Assembly: GCA_963806635.1 (NCBI GenBank)
Contig: CAWDZA010000017.1
Span: 1 to 64,000 of the forward strand
Direction: 5' to 3'
DNA length: 64,000 nucleotides
From: CAVVEQ01 sp963806635
Lineage (GTDB): Bacteria; Chloroflexota; Anaerolineae; Anaerolineales; Anaerolineaceae
The first letter of the stretch is position 1; every line of letters begins with the position of its first letter. Position numbers and translations under genes: made by a program. The notes beneath the pieces were generated by a model. The model did no database searches. It was not told the origin of the DNA and was given only the letters and a program-made list of their open reading frames with translations. This document shows, piece after piece, positions 53,499 through 62,840 of the stretch.

Positions 53499-56178
53499 CC
53501 CAGCCGCACCTGGCTTCCCCGCTGAAGAAGCTTCTTCCTTTCCTGCTCGCAGCCTTTCTCTTAAGCGCCTGTGTACCGACTGAAGCACGGACCCCGGATT
53601 CCGGCGGCGTGTATTACGCCGGCGAGCAGAGCGAGACGCGCGAAGCCCTCTCCCTGGCGGGGATCGCCCCGATCGATGACCTTTCGAAGGCGGGTGTGAT
53701 CGTACTGGATGGTCGGATCCCGGATGCCGCCGCCATCCGGCAGCAGGTGGAGAATGGCGCCGGGCTGGTTCTGATCCTCGGGGAGAAGACCAGCGTTGCC
53801 GACCTGCAAACCCTGCTTGGCAGGAATGTGAATCTCACTGCGCCTGGATGAACCGCTCAGCCTGGTGGAGGCGGAAACCCGGCAAGCTGTGCAGCCGACC
53901 CTTCTGGAGCGCGCGCAGGATTTCCTCCAGCAAAAGAATCCCACAGCCGTGGATGCTGTAAAACCTGATCGGGACCCGCTCAACGAGCAGATCATCTGGA
54001 ACGGCGCGCCGCAGATCCGCGAGCGGTTCCGCGTGGACGGGCTGGCTTCGCCGGCGAAGACGCTGGTGACGGGATATGAAACGAAGGAAGGGGTGCTCTG
54101 GGAGATCCCCGCGGGAACCCTCGCCCCAACCTCAGGCAGCATCTACCTCCTTTCCGCCTGGCTCACCCCCGAAACCAACCCGCAGATCCAGGAATGGGGT
54201 TACTTCAACTATCTCATCTATTCGCTGGTGGAACGCGCCGGAAGGCGCAGCCCGCTTTCCTTCGCGGATTTCCCTGCCTCGCCGGTTCCCCATCAGCAAA
54301 ACCGCACGGGGCTGCTGATCTTCCTCGCGGTGGAACTTGTCGTCTTCTTTGGCGCATTCATCATCATTCGGCGTTGGAGCCTTCGTCACCCCGAAGCGCT
54401 GGATTCGATCGTCGCCGATAAGAGCAAGTTTATCGATAACGAAGCCACCACCGATTGGGAAAAGGTGGGCTTCCACCGCCCTCTCTCCGGCTTGCTGGTG
54501 GGCATGGGCATCGGGATCATCCTGTTCATCCCCCTGATCATCTACCAGAACCTGATCCTGCCGCAGTTCATTCTGCCCTCGGCCCAGGCGCTGGGCATGT
54601 GGGGACGCGTGACCCAGTTCTTCGGGCTCACCTGGGCGCTTTTCGACCTGGGCACCTCGGTGGCTGCCATGAAATACCTCAGCCAGTACCGCGTGTCGGA
54701 TCCCGGGCGGGGTATGAAATACGTCCAGGTATACCTGTGGTGGCAGGCACTTTCCGGGCGCGGTGCAGGTGGCGATCGTGGTGGTGGCAACCAGCCTGGG
54801 AATCGTGCGTACGCCTTACGCCCTGTTCGCCTGGTCGATCATCATGCACACCATGATCCAGATCCCTGGCTTCTACGGGGTCTTCCGCACCACGTTGAAC
54901 GGGCTCCAGCGCAATGACTATGCCCGCTACCTCGATGCCGCCTGGGCGATCGTGTGGCCGGTTCTCACCCAGCTCGCACTGGTGCCGGTCTTTTACGCAT
55001 GGGGCAAGGCGCACCCGGAACTTGGCGCATCGATGGGAGGCGTGCTGGGGCTGGGAGCGGCAGCTTACGCGGTGGAACTGTGCAACTTCCTGCTCGGCAT
55101 GTGGCTCTACAGGCGCATCGGCTACAAGGTCAGCATTCTTTTCATGGCGCATTTCGACTGGAAGATCATCAAAGAGACTTTCCGGTTCGGCTTCTTTGAG
55201 ATGCTGGGCGGCATGACTGTGGCAGCCGGCTCGGCGCTGGAGATCTGGATCACCCAGAACGGGCTGGTGAACTATTCGGAGACCTGGGGCAACTGGATCC
55301 TGGCGGGGAATTTCCTGCTGGCGTTTACGGTTTCGACCAACCTTTTCGACGGGATCATGCCTGCCATCTCGGAAGCGCTTTCCAGCGGGTATAAAAAGCT
55401 CAGCCAGTATTACAGCGTGCAATCCTATAAATGGGGCGCCATCACCAGCTCGGTGCTGGCTGCGGTGCTGCTGGTGGTGGCGCCGAAATTCATCATCGGC
55501 TCCTCCGGCTCTGAATTTCAACGCGCCGCCATCCTGGCTGTGCCTCTTACCATCTTTGGGGCCATCCAGTTCTTCGGCTGGCTGGGAGATGCGATCTTCC
55601 TGGGTTCCAATAAGCCCGTGCTGCGGGCATTGATGATCCTGATCGAGCAGGCCATCCGTATCATCCTGCTTGTGGTGCTGCTCAACCGCTTCCAGATCGA
55701 AGCCCTGGTGATCGCCTATTTTATCGGCATCCTCGTCCGCGGGGTGATCGCCTATTTCGTTGCTGATAAATACTGCTTCCCGCAGAAGATCTATTTCTGG
55801 CAGACCCTGGCAGCCCCGCTCCTTTCGGGGGCAGCACATTACCTTTTCCTGACCCTGATCGCGAAGGTCGTCTGGCAGGGGGACGATATTTCCAGCATCG
55901 TGCTGTTTTTCATCGGGCTGCTGCCCGCCATGCCGGTGTTCTTCTTCTTTTACGCCCTCGCCGGCGGCTGGGACGATGCCGGTTTGGAGGAGATCGCCGA
56001 AGCCAGCCAGATGAGTGGCTTCCTGCGCCCGGTGGTGAAGGTGGTCTTCACCTATCCGAGCCGCTGGGGAGCGAAGTTGAGCCCGCTGCATAACCGCTTC
56101 CCGATCAAGATGCGACCGGTGGCGATGCAGGAAGCGCTTCTGCTCACCGAACAACGGGTGAAGCTTGTGGGGGGGTAA
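53495..56178 (+). CDS. Lipobox-plus-flippase fusion membrane protein, two frame breaks
   Basis: About 893 aa in all. The N-terminus has a signal with lipobox FLLSAC (Cys near 27). Then comes a roughly 130-residue domain with GVYYAGEQSETREALSLAGI and AGLVLILGEKTSVADLQTLL. A frame change near 53837 leads into LDEPLSLVEAETRQAVQPTL and a transmembrane helix (TGLLIFLAVELVVFFGAFII). About 12 further helices have the layout of an oligosaccharide flippase (MOP/MVF type), with a second frame change near 54758 (QALSG to VQVAIVVVATSLGIV). It might move a lipid-linked glycan for the neighbouring GT-C enzymes. An outer-surface lipoprotein domain fused to a flippase is unusual. Confidence 0.65.
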
Positions 56179-56218
56179 TTCGCCATTCCGGGAGCGAACA
56201 GGATTATTTACTACCATA

Positions 56219-57406
56219 ATGAAAAATCTTGAGATCAAACAGCTTCACGGGGAAGAGTTTCTCGAAACGCTCTATCAACTTGCCTCGTATTCTTTCCACC
56301 CCTCCCCGCCACTCACCAGCCGCCATGAATTCGAGAGGTGGATACGCACCTTGCTGGATTCCACCTGCATCGCGCTCTACGAAGCCGGCAAGCCGGTGGC
56401 ATGCATTCAATCGACCACCATGACCCAGAACGTGCGCGGGGAATTATTCCCGATGGCCGCCTTTTGGGGACTTTCCAGCGCACCGGAGGTGAGACGGAAA
56501 GGTTACGCGCGGCGGTTATTCACCACCTTGATGGAAACCACCCGGCGGGAGGGGCATGCCTTCTCCGCGCTGCAGCCCTTCCGTGAATCGTATTACGAAC
56601 GGCTGGGCTATGCCACCTTCCCCTCGCCCACCCTAGCCAGGCTGACGCCGGATGCGCTTGAGCCGGTGCTTAAATTCCCGCTCGAGGGCGATGTGCGGCG
56701 GGTGACCATTGAGACCGGGCTGGAGGATTACCGCCGCTTTATGAAGCGTAAACTGGGACGCACCCATGGCATGGCTTACCATGATAAAGCCGATGCGATC
56801 TCTGAAAAAATCCGCAACCAGTGGATCGCCCAGGCGTGGAACGGTGACCGGCTGGAAGGGATGATGGTCTACGAGATCCAGGGCGGGGAGAATGACCAGG
56901 GGAGATTTGAATTCGCGGTCAGCCGGTTGGATTATGAAACCGTAAACGCGAAATACCTGCTGCTGCGTTGGATCGCGTTGCATATCGACCAGGCGGACCG
57001 GGTGACGATGCTGCTGCCGCCCGGCGAGCGTCCGGAGACCTGGCTTTCGGACACCGGTTTGAAGATCGAATGCTTTGAAACGCCTATGGGCAGGATTCTG
57101 GATATCGGGCGGATCCAAGGCCTCGCGGTGGGTCCTGGATCTTTCAGCGCGGTGATCCGCGACCCTGCCTGCCCGTGGAACGAGGGAGGCTGGCGGTTTG
57201 ACTCTCGTAATGGATCTCTGAGTGTCGAGCGAGACGCCGCAGCCACGGAGGGGTTAAGTATCAATGGATTGACCGCCCTGGTATTTGGCACCCATGACCC
57301 GGATGATTTCGCCATTCGCGGCTGGGGGGAGCTCTCCGCGCGGTCTCTCGAAGCGGCCCGGAGCATGTTCCCGCGAGCTGAACCCTTTTTAGACGAGTCT
57401 TTTTAG
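56219..57406 (+). CDS. GNAT acetyltransferase, Eis-like
   Basis: 395 residues from ATG 56219. The N-terminal GNAT domain has MAAFWGLSSAPEVRRKGYAR (acetyl-CoA pyrophosphate loop V-R-R-K-G-Y-A) and FRESYYERLGYATF. A second GNAT-like domain and a C-terminal sterol-carrier-like domain (RIQGLAVGPGSFSAVIRDPA) complete the three-domain Eis architecture. Eis in mycobacteria acetylates aminoglycosides and proteins at lysine; the substrate here is unknown. The intact frame begins 41 bases after the flippase. Confidence 0.85.
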   Translation: MKNLEIKQLHGEEFLETLYQLASYSFHPSPPLTSRHEFERWIRTLLDSTCIALYEAGKPVACIQSTTMTQNVRGELFPMAAFWGLSSAPEVRRKGYARRLFTTLMETTRREGHAFSALQPFRESYYERLGYATFPSPTLARLTPDALEPVLKFPLEGDVRRVTIETGLEDYRRFMKRKLGRTHGMAYHDKADAISEKIRNQWIAQAWNGDRLEGMMVYEIQGGENDQGRFEFAVSRLDYETVNAKYLLLRWIALHIDQADRVTMLLPPGERPETWLSDTGLKIECFETPMGRILDIGRIQGLAVGPGSFSAVIRDPACPWNEGGWRFDSRNGSLSVERDAAATEGLSINGLTALVFGTHDPDDFAIRGWGELSARSLEAARSMFPRAEPFLDESF

Positions 57407-57423
57407 CGCTTGATGAGCGAACC

Positions 57424-57780
57424 ATGCCGAACATCTCCCAGGATTATATCGATTCTGTTCAGGATGACCGCCGCAGCCTGATGCTGCATTTGAACGCCAT
57501 CATCCAGGAGGTTTACCCCAGCCTCGAACCTGTCATCTGGTATGGATTGCTCGCGTACCGGAAATCGAAAGGATGGCGGAACTGGGTGGCGTTGGGATAC
57601 CGCAAGGATGGCGTGACCCTGTATACCAATGGATCGCACGCAGATCAATTTAAAACGCGGCATCCGGAAGTGCAAACTGGCAAGGGCAGCCTGCGGTTCA
57701 AACCGGGCGACACCCTTCCGGTGGAGGATATAAAGTTGTTGATACGAAATTCCATCGAAGATGTTAAGGAGACCTCATGA
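57424..57780 (+). CDS. DUF1801 (YdhG-like) protein
   Basis: 118 residues with the DUF1801 pattern: DYIDSVQDDRRSLMLHLNAI, the LEPVIWYGLLAYRKSKG motif and KPGDTLPVEDIKLLIRNSIE. The fold is the YdhG / iron-chaperone-like domain; the molecular role is not established in bacteria. It follows the acetyltransferase by 17 bases and overlaps the peptidase start by 4 bases (ATGA), so a three-gene transcript is likely. Confidence 0.82.
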   Translation: MPNISQDYIDSVQDDRRSLMLHLNAIIQEVYPSLEPVIWYGLLAYRKSKGWRNWVALGYRKDGVTLYTNGSHADQFKTRHPEVQTGKGSLRFKPGDTLPVEDIKLLIRNSIEDVKETS

Positions 57781-58967
57781 ACAAGCCGACATCGAAGCAT
57801 GCACAGGTGAGCGCCTGGCTGGAACGGATCCGCATTCTATCTGAAGAGATCGGCCCGCGCGGACCCACGCGCGAAGGGGAACGGAAAGCTGCGGAGTTCG
57901 CAGAAGCTGAATTTCAAAAAATGGGTCTGCGCCCGGTGATGGAGAGCTTTAAAAGCGCGCGTTCCATCTTCCAGCCCCATCTGATCGGCAGTCTTGGTAT
58001 GCTGATCGCGTTCATTATTTTTCCTTTGGGCGGAATCGCCACGGCTGTCATCGCCGCGCTGCTCAGCATCCTGGTTTTGGCGACGGAGCTGATGGAGCTG
58101 GGTTTTCAAAACAACCTCTACCGCTTGATCCTGCCCAAGGGCGAGAGCCAGAATGTGCACGCAGTGATCCCGCCCAGCGGGGAGCACACCGGCGATCTGG
58201 TGATCGTGGGTCATCTGGATAGCCAGCGCACCCCGTTCATTTTTCGCTCCCCCAAGCATGTGAAATTCTACGATAATTTCGTGACCGTGGTATTCATCAC
58301 CTTCATCCTGCAGGTGGTGCTCTATTCGCTCTCAGTCTTCTTCCCCTGGTCCTGGGTCTGGTACGCGACCATCCCGACCGCCATTTGTTCCATCTTGCTG
58401 GCAGCCATCTGCATCGAGGCGGATGCCACTCCCTTCACCGCCGGGGCAAACGATAATGCCACCGCGGCCGGGATGGTGCTGACCCTGGCGGAACAGTTCG
58501 CAAGGAACCCGCTGGAGCATACCCGTGTGTGGGCCGTCTGCACCGGCTGCGAGGAAGTGCAGCACTATGGCATGATCGATTTCTACCGGCGCCATCTGGG
58601 TGACCTTAAGAACCCGAAAGCCCTTGTTTTCGAGATGCTCGGCTGTGCAGGGCCTGCCTGGCTGACCAGGGAGGGCATCATCGTGCCCTTCAAAGCGGAC
58701 CCAGGGTTGGTCGGGATCGTGGAGGGTCTGGCGAGGGAGCACCCGGAGTGGGGCGCTTACCCGGCGAAGATCAGCGGCGGAAATACGGAGATGGCGGACG
58801 CGGTGCGCAACAAGATCCCGGCCATCGCGCTTTTCGGTATGACCCGCGAGGGGGTTGCGCCCTACTGGCACCAGAGAGCAGATACATTCGACAAAATGGA
58901 TGGGGATGTGCTGGAACGCACCTGGGAATTCACCCGGGCGTTGATCCGGGAGATCGATGAAGGCTGA
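57777..58967 (+). CDS. M28-family metallopeptidase with internal membrane segments
   Basis: 396 residues. Zinc-site motifs of M28 aminopeptidases are present: H146-L-D148 in VGHLDS, D226 in GANDNATA, the E259-E260 pair in CTGCEEVQ and H365 in PYWHQRADT. Unlike classic soluble M28 enzymes, two hydrophobic stretches are inserted. One lies at about 66-104 (GSLGMLIAFIIFPLGGIATA onward) and one at about 170-205 (VTVVFITFILQVVLYSLSVF onward), suggesting membrane attachment. The start is fixed by ATGA overlap with DUF1801. The substrate is unknown. Confidence 0.85.
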   Translation: MNKPTSKHAQVSAWLERIRILSEEIGPRGPTREGERKAAEFAEAEFQKMGLRPVMESFKSARSIFQPHLIGSLGMLIAFIIFPLGGIATAVIAALLSILVLATELMELGFQNNLYRLILPKGESQNVHAVIPPSGEHTGDLVIVGHLDSQRTPFIFRSPKHVKFYDNFVTVVFITFILQVVLYSLSVFFPWSWVWYATIPTAICSILLAAICIEADATPFTAGANDNATAAGMVLTLAEQFARNPLEHTRVWAVCTGCEEVQHYGMIDFYRRHLGDLKNPKALVFEMLGCAGPAWLTREGIIVPFKADPGLVGIVEGLAREHPEWGAYPAKISGGNTEMADAVRNKIPAIALFGMTREGVAPYWHQRADTFDKMDGDVLERTWEFTRALIREIDEG

Positions 58968-58993
58968 AAATCGGGGATGCGCGGAGGGACGGG

Positions 58994-59641
58994 ATGGAAG
59001 AAATGAAACCGGAACACGATAAGGAAAAAATTACCGCCCTTGAGCATACCCGCAGAGGGTACGGGCTGGAGCGGTTGATCTTCTTCAGCGACGGGGTTTT
59101 TGCCATCGCGATCACGCTGCTGGCATTGGAGCTCAGGCTTCCCGAGGGTATCGGCTTTCGCCCGGCTGGCGAGCTTATTCTGAGCCTGGGAAGCATGTGG
59201 CAGAAGTATATTGCCTATATCATCAGCTTCCTGGTGATCGGCTCATTTTGGATCTCTCATCACCGCAAGTTCCGCTATATCCAACGCTATAACCGCGCCC
59301 TTCTGAACCTGAACCTGCTTTTCCTGATGGTGGTCGCCTTTATCCCATTCCCCAGCTCCCTGATCAGCGTTTCCAGCGATTTCACCGTCACAGTGTTTTA
59401 TGCGGGCACGATGATCCTTGGTTCGATCATGATCACGATCCTCTGGCGCTATGCCACCGGGAAAGGCAGGCTGGTTGGGGAAGACCTTGACCCAAAGGTT
59501 GTTAGGCGCGAGACGATCCTGCCGCTGGTGACAGGGGGCATCTTTCTGCTATCTATTGGTATCGCGTTTATCGACCCCGATCTCGCCAAGCTCACCTGGT
59601 TATTGATCCTGGTCGAGGGCTTCTTGTTCCAGAGGGATTGA
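58994..59641 (+). CDS. TMEM175-type (DUF1211) potassium channel-like protein
   Basis: 215 residues with the signature R-x3-FFSDGVFAIAITLLAL (Phe31-Ser32-Asp33), which lines the pore in TMEM175-family K+ channels. It has six predicted transmembrane helices and the WISHHRKFRYIQRYNRALLN block. Bacterial members carry one six-helix repeat and are thought to assemble as tetramers. GGGAGGGACGGG precedes the ATG. It starts 26 bases after the peptidase. Confidence 0.88.
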   Translation: MEEMKPEHDKEKITALEHTRRGYGLERLIFFSDGVFAIAITLLALELRLPEGIGFRPAGELILSLGSMWQKYIAYIISFLVIGSFWISHHRKFRYIQRYNRALLNLNLLFLMVVAFIPFPSSLISVSSDFTVTVFYAGTMILGSIMITILWRYATGKGRLVGEDLDPKVVRRETILPLVTGGIFLLSIGIAFIDPDLAKLTWLLILVEGFLFQRD

Positions 59642-59793
59642 TTCCCCAGACCATGCGTGATGATGTTGATATCTGGCGCTGGGAATTCCTTCCACGATAA
59701 ACCAAGAATTGTATAATACGGAAATCCGCCATTCCGTAACCGGGGGACTGGCTGCGGGAGGGCTCGTTGGCGGAAATCCATTTTCACGAGGGA

Positions 59794-60228
59794 ATGATGG
59801 ACACGGATACGAATGGCACCAATTCAGGAGAATCCCAGGTTGTTGACGAAAGGTCGGAACGCGAGAAGCGCAGGGAGGATCGTCGAGCGGCGCGCGGGGA
59901 ACGCTCGGGCAGTGCATGGATCATCGGGGTGATCCTGATCGCGGTCGGGCTGATCTGGATGTTTCCCCGGCTGCAGATTTTCTCTTTCACCAACTGGTGG
60001 GCTTTATTCATACTCATCCCCGCGGTTGCCGCTTTCGGGAATGCCTGGCGGGCGTACAAAAATGCCGGCAACCACCTGGATGCCCAGGCGCGCGGTTCGC
60101 TCTTTGGCGGGCTCCTGCTCACGTGCGTTGCAGCCGCGTTTCTGCTCAATCTGAATTGGGCGATCGTTGGTCCCGTGTTGATCATCCTGCTGGGTGTGGG
60201 CTTATTGATCAATGCCCTCGCCCGCTGA
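59794..60228 (+). CDS. Small membrane protein with LiaI/LiaF-like transmembrane region
   Basis: ATG 59794 (ACGAGGGA upstream) encodes 144 residues. The acidic and basic cytoplasmic N-terminus to about residue 38 contains SEREKRREDRRAARGERSGS. Three or four helices follow, with GVILIAVGLIWMFPRL, the FTNWWALFILIPAVAAF motif and a final VGPVLIILLGVGLLINAL. The pattern of glycine-rich helices and NWWALFI is that of LiaI/LiaF/DUF5668-type envelope-stress proteins. No two-component system is beside it. Confidence 0.7.
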   Translation: MMDTDTNGTNSGESQVVDERSEREKRREDRRAARGERSGSAWIIGVILIAVGLIWMFPRLQIFSFTNWWALFILIPAVAAFGNAWRAYKNAGNHLDAQARGSLFGGLLLTCVAAAFLLNLNWAIVGPVLIILLGVGLLINALAR

Positions 60229-60297
60229 AAATCAGCAATCTGACGATTCCCGAAATTCCGGGATAATGGCATTCGTTGTTCGATCCTAATGATTTAA

Positions 60298-60316
60298 CCC
60301 GAATAAGCAATTCGGG
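60298..60316 (+). terminator. Hairpin upstream of the hydrolase gene
   Basis: CCCGAAT (60298-60304) pairs with ATTCGGG (60310-60316), followed by CATTTAG. It may terminate the preceding gene or lie in the leader of the next one. Confidence 0.45.
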
Positions 60317-60342
60317 CATTTAGGATTCCAGATGGAGGATTG

Positions 60343-61386
60343 ATGAAAGAACCCACGGAGATTAAATCCTACAGGGCACTGCAGATCATATCCATCCTTT
60401 TCGGAATCGCGGGCTTGAGCGCCTTCCTTGCCAGCAAATTCGCGAACGGCAAGCTGGTAGTGATCCTCACGGTAGCCGGCTTTGTTGGCTTCCTGGTGAC
60501 CGCGGGAATCCTGGCGGTGAAGATCAAACGATTCTGGAATGCGCTCGGCACGCTTGCGCTGGATCTGCTCGCTGCGATCCTGGGGGCTTACATCTTGATC
60601 TTCGCTGCCTTGTTCTTCTTCCAGGATACCATTGCCAACAGCACCAGTTCTTTTTTTCAGGCGCAGATCCTATTCCAGGAGGCTGAAAAAGCTATCAGCG
60701 GAGAGGGGATCGAGAACATAAGGTTTACGACCCCGGATGGTGTTGATCTGAACGGTTGGCTGGTGAAGAACTCGGAATTGAAAAAAGCGCCCCTGGTAAT
60801 ATTCTTCAACGGCAGCGGGTCTGAATCCTCCCAGATGATCCCTCATATGAAAAACCTGAAGGGGTGGGATGTCGCCCTGGTAAATTACCGCGGATTTGGA
60901 ACAAGCAGCGGAACACCCGGGCAGGAGAAGGTTTTGGAGGATGCGTTATTTTTGTATGATCAATTCTCCATCCGGGAGGATATTGACCCGGATCGCATCG
61001 TCGCGATGGGTTACAGCCTGGGGACGGGGGTGGCTGTTCATTTATCTGCCCGGCGGGATGTTGCCGGTACCATCCTTGTGGCTCCTTACGATCAGCTCAC
61101 CCTGATCGGTTTCAAGAGATCACCTGCTTATGCCCCATTTTCCGGGATCATGAAGCATTATTTCAATTCCGCTGCGCTTGCCCCCGGCATAACCACTCCA
61201 GCGCTTGTACTGGTTGGCTCCATGGATACCAATGTCCCGCCGAAACTTTCCAAACGGCTGGCGGATCTGTGGGGCGGGGATGTCACGGTTCTCGAATACC
61301 CGGGCGAGGATCATGGGCTGCTATTTCATAAAAACAGGAGCTTAAAGGATATCCAGGATTTTCTGTCAGGGCTGGAAGGATCGTAA
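60343..61386 (+). CDS. Membrane-anchored alpha/beta hydrolase
   Basis: 347 residues from ATG 60343 (GGAGGATTG upstream). Three N-terminal transmembrane helices (about 13-31, 37-57 and 68-92) precede a hydrolase domain. The domain has PLVIFFNGSGSESSQMI, VALVNYRGFGTSSGTPGQ, the nucleophile elbow MGYSLGTG and GSMDTNVPPKLSK, and GEDHGLLFH supplies the His. The layout resembles the BAAT/ABHD13-like group of membrane hydrolases. Substrate unknown; frame intact. Confidence 0.85.
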   Translation: MKEPTEIKSYRALQIISILFGIAGLSAFLASKFANGKLVVILTVAGFVGFLVTAGILAVKIKRFWNALGTLALDLLAAILGAYILIFAALFFFQDTIANSTSSFFQAQILFQEAEKAISGEGIENIRFTTPDGVDLNGWLVKNSELKKAPLVIFFNGSGSESSQMIPHMKNLKGWDVALVNYRGFGTSSGTPGQEKVLEDALFLYDQFSIREDIDPDRIVAMGYSLGTGVAVHLSARRDVAGTILVAPYDQLTLIGFKRSPAYAPFSGIMKHYFNSAALAPGITTPALVLVGSMDTNVPPKLSKRLADLWGGDVTVLEYPGEDHGLLFHKNRSLKDIQDFLSGLEGS

Positions 61387-61455
61387 TAATGCTGGTCCCT
61401 TTTATATTGTAAGGCGCTAGATATACAAAACTCTCCAGTTGAACCCTGCAATTAG

Positions 61456-62253
61456 CTACTCCCCCTGCTTCTGTTTGAGAGCAACCAACTGCCAGATTGC
61501 TCCGCCGAGGAAGAGCGCTGAGAGCATGAAGGACATGCCCATGCTTTTAACGTCCATTGCCATCCCAAACATCGGTTGTGCCAGTTCACCCAAACCCAGC
61601 GGGAAAATGACGAAGATCCCGAGGATGAACATCGCCGGGGTGAGGACGTATCCGAGCGGGTTTTTACGGAAAGTCATCACTGCGGTGATAGCGAAAGAAG
61701 GCATGACAAACACCAGGTCGAGAAGGTAAATGGAATAAAGATTCTGGATCTGGGTCTTGGTGGCCATGAGCGGAAGAAGAGCGCTTATCCAAAGGAATGA
61801 GAAAAGCGCAGCGATGAGCAGGGAAAAGATCGCGGTGGTGTATTTGACGCCTTTCCGAACCTCCAGCGTATTCACAACTCCCGAATCTAAGGAAGAGATC
61901 GTGAAGACGATCGAGAAAAAAGAGGTTCCCAGAATCGCAAGATATAGCAGGTACAGAACGTTATAAACGCGCTCGATCGAAAAGATCGCATATAAGTACG
62001 CAAAAGCGCCCATGATACCGAGGATAATGAGCGGTTTCTTAAGGCTTGATCCCCGGGTGGTGAAGATCAGGTAGATCAAAAACAAACATACCAGGATGGT
62101 GAGCCAATCCTGGGAAAATTGGGCAGCGATGAATTTCTCCGGAAAAAGCCCGGAATAGATCTGGTGATCGATCAATCCATAAATTGCCGCGACCAAAGCC
62201 AGCAGCGTGGAGAGCACCCACAGGCTTTTATTCAGTTTCAAATTCTTAATCAT
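61456..62253 (-). CDS. Hypothetical polytopic membrane protein
   Basis: 265 residues with about seven transmembrane helices separated by short loops. Segments include WLTILVCLFLIYLIFTTRG, LYAIFSIERVYNVLYLLYLA and FVMPSFAITAVMTFRKNPLG. No family signature is recognised. It is convergent with the hydrolase gene, and its minus-strand start is 72 bases from the divergent flavodoxin start, so the two may share a regulatory region. Confidence 0.65.
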   Translation of the reverse strand: MIKNLKLNKSLWVLSTLLALVAAIYGLIDHQIYSGLFPEKFIAAQFSQDWLTILVCLFLIYLIFTTRGSSLKKPLIILGIMGAFAYLYAIFSIERVYNVLYLLYLAILGTSFFSIVFTISSLDSGVVNTLEVRKGVKYTTAIFSLLIAALFSFLWISALLPLMATKTQIQNLYSIYLLDLVFVMPSFAITAVMTFRKNPLGYVLTPAMFILGIFVIFPLGLGELAQPMFGMAMDVKSMGMSFMLSALFLGGAIWQLVALKQKQGE

Positions 62254-62325
62254 ATTTACTCCGTGTGAATTTAAATTTCGGCTATTATATCAATGCAAAA
62301 TATTATCATCTCAAAGGGAATGAAT

Positions 62326-62832
62326 ATGGAGAAAAAAATCCTTGTGGCATACGCCACCCATGCCGGTTCCACCCGCGAGATCGCGGAATTTATCGGCAAA
62401 GTGCTCACTGAAAAAGGGATGGTAGCGGAAGTTCAGGAAATGAAGAGCGTGAAATCCGCGAAGGAGTATGGAGGGATCGTTCTCGGCGCTCCGATGTATA
62501 TTTTTCATCTCCTGGGCGACGCTCATCGGTTCCTGAAAAAATATACAAAAGAGATCGAGAATACCCCCACAGCATTCTTCTCGCTTGGGCCGATTACCGA
62601 AAAAGAGGAAGACTGGAAAAACGCGCGGGAACCTTTCGAAAAGGAACTCGCCAAATACCCCTGGTTCCACCCGGTCGCGAAAGAGGTCTTCGGCGGCAAG
62701 CTGGATTCTTCCAAACTGGTGTTTCCATATAGTCTCATGCCAGGGAAGGATCAACTCCCCCAGGGCGATATCCGCGATTGGGATAAGATCAAAGCCTGGG
62801 CAGAGAGTCTTCCGCCCAAATTCCAGGCTTAG
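62326..62832 (+). CDS. Flavodoxin-domain protein
   Basis: ATG 62326 is chosen for AAAGGGA at 62313-62319; earlier in-frame ATGs lie at 62293 and 62320. The 168-residue product begins KKILVAYATHAGSTREIAEF, the FMN phosphate-binding loop of flavodoxins. It continues GIVLGAPMYIFHLLGDAHRF and AFFSLGPITEKEEDWKNARE, matching Flavodoxin_5 / protoporphyrinogen-oxidase-like (HemG) proteins. It could be an electron carrier or HemG-like enzyme. The C-terminus (DWDKIKAWAESLPPKF) fits this group. Confidence 0.85.
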   Translation: MEKKILVAYATHAGSTREIAEFIGKVLTEKGMVAEVQEMKSVKSAKEYGGIVLGAPMYIFHLLGDAHRFLKKYTKEIENTPTAFFSLGPITEKEEDWKNAREPFEKELAKYPWFHPVAKEVFGGKLDSSKLVFPYSLMPGKDQLPQGDIRDWDKIKAWAESLPPKFQA

Positions 62833-62840
62833 TGACTGCC

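Noticed and set aside
54679..56238. 519-codon minus-strand open frame opposite the flippase gene
   Set aside because: Its translation is a highly charged His/Gln/Asp/Arg-rich sequence without folds or a Shine-Dalgarno, and the plus strand encodes clear transmembrane helices. It is an antisense shadow caused by codon bias.
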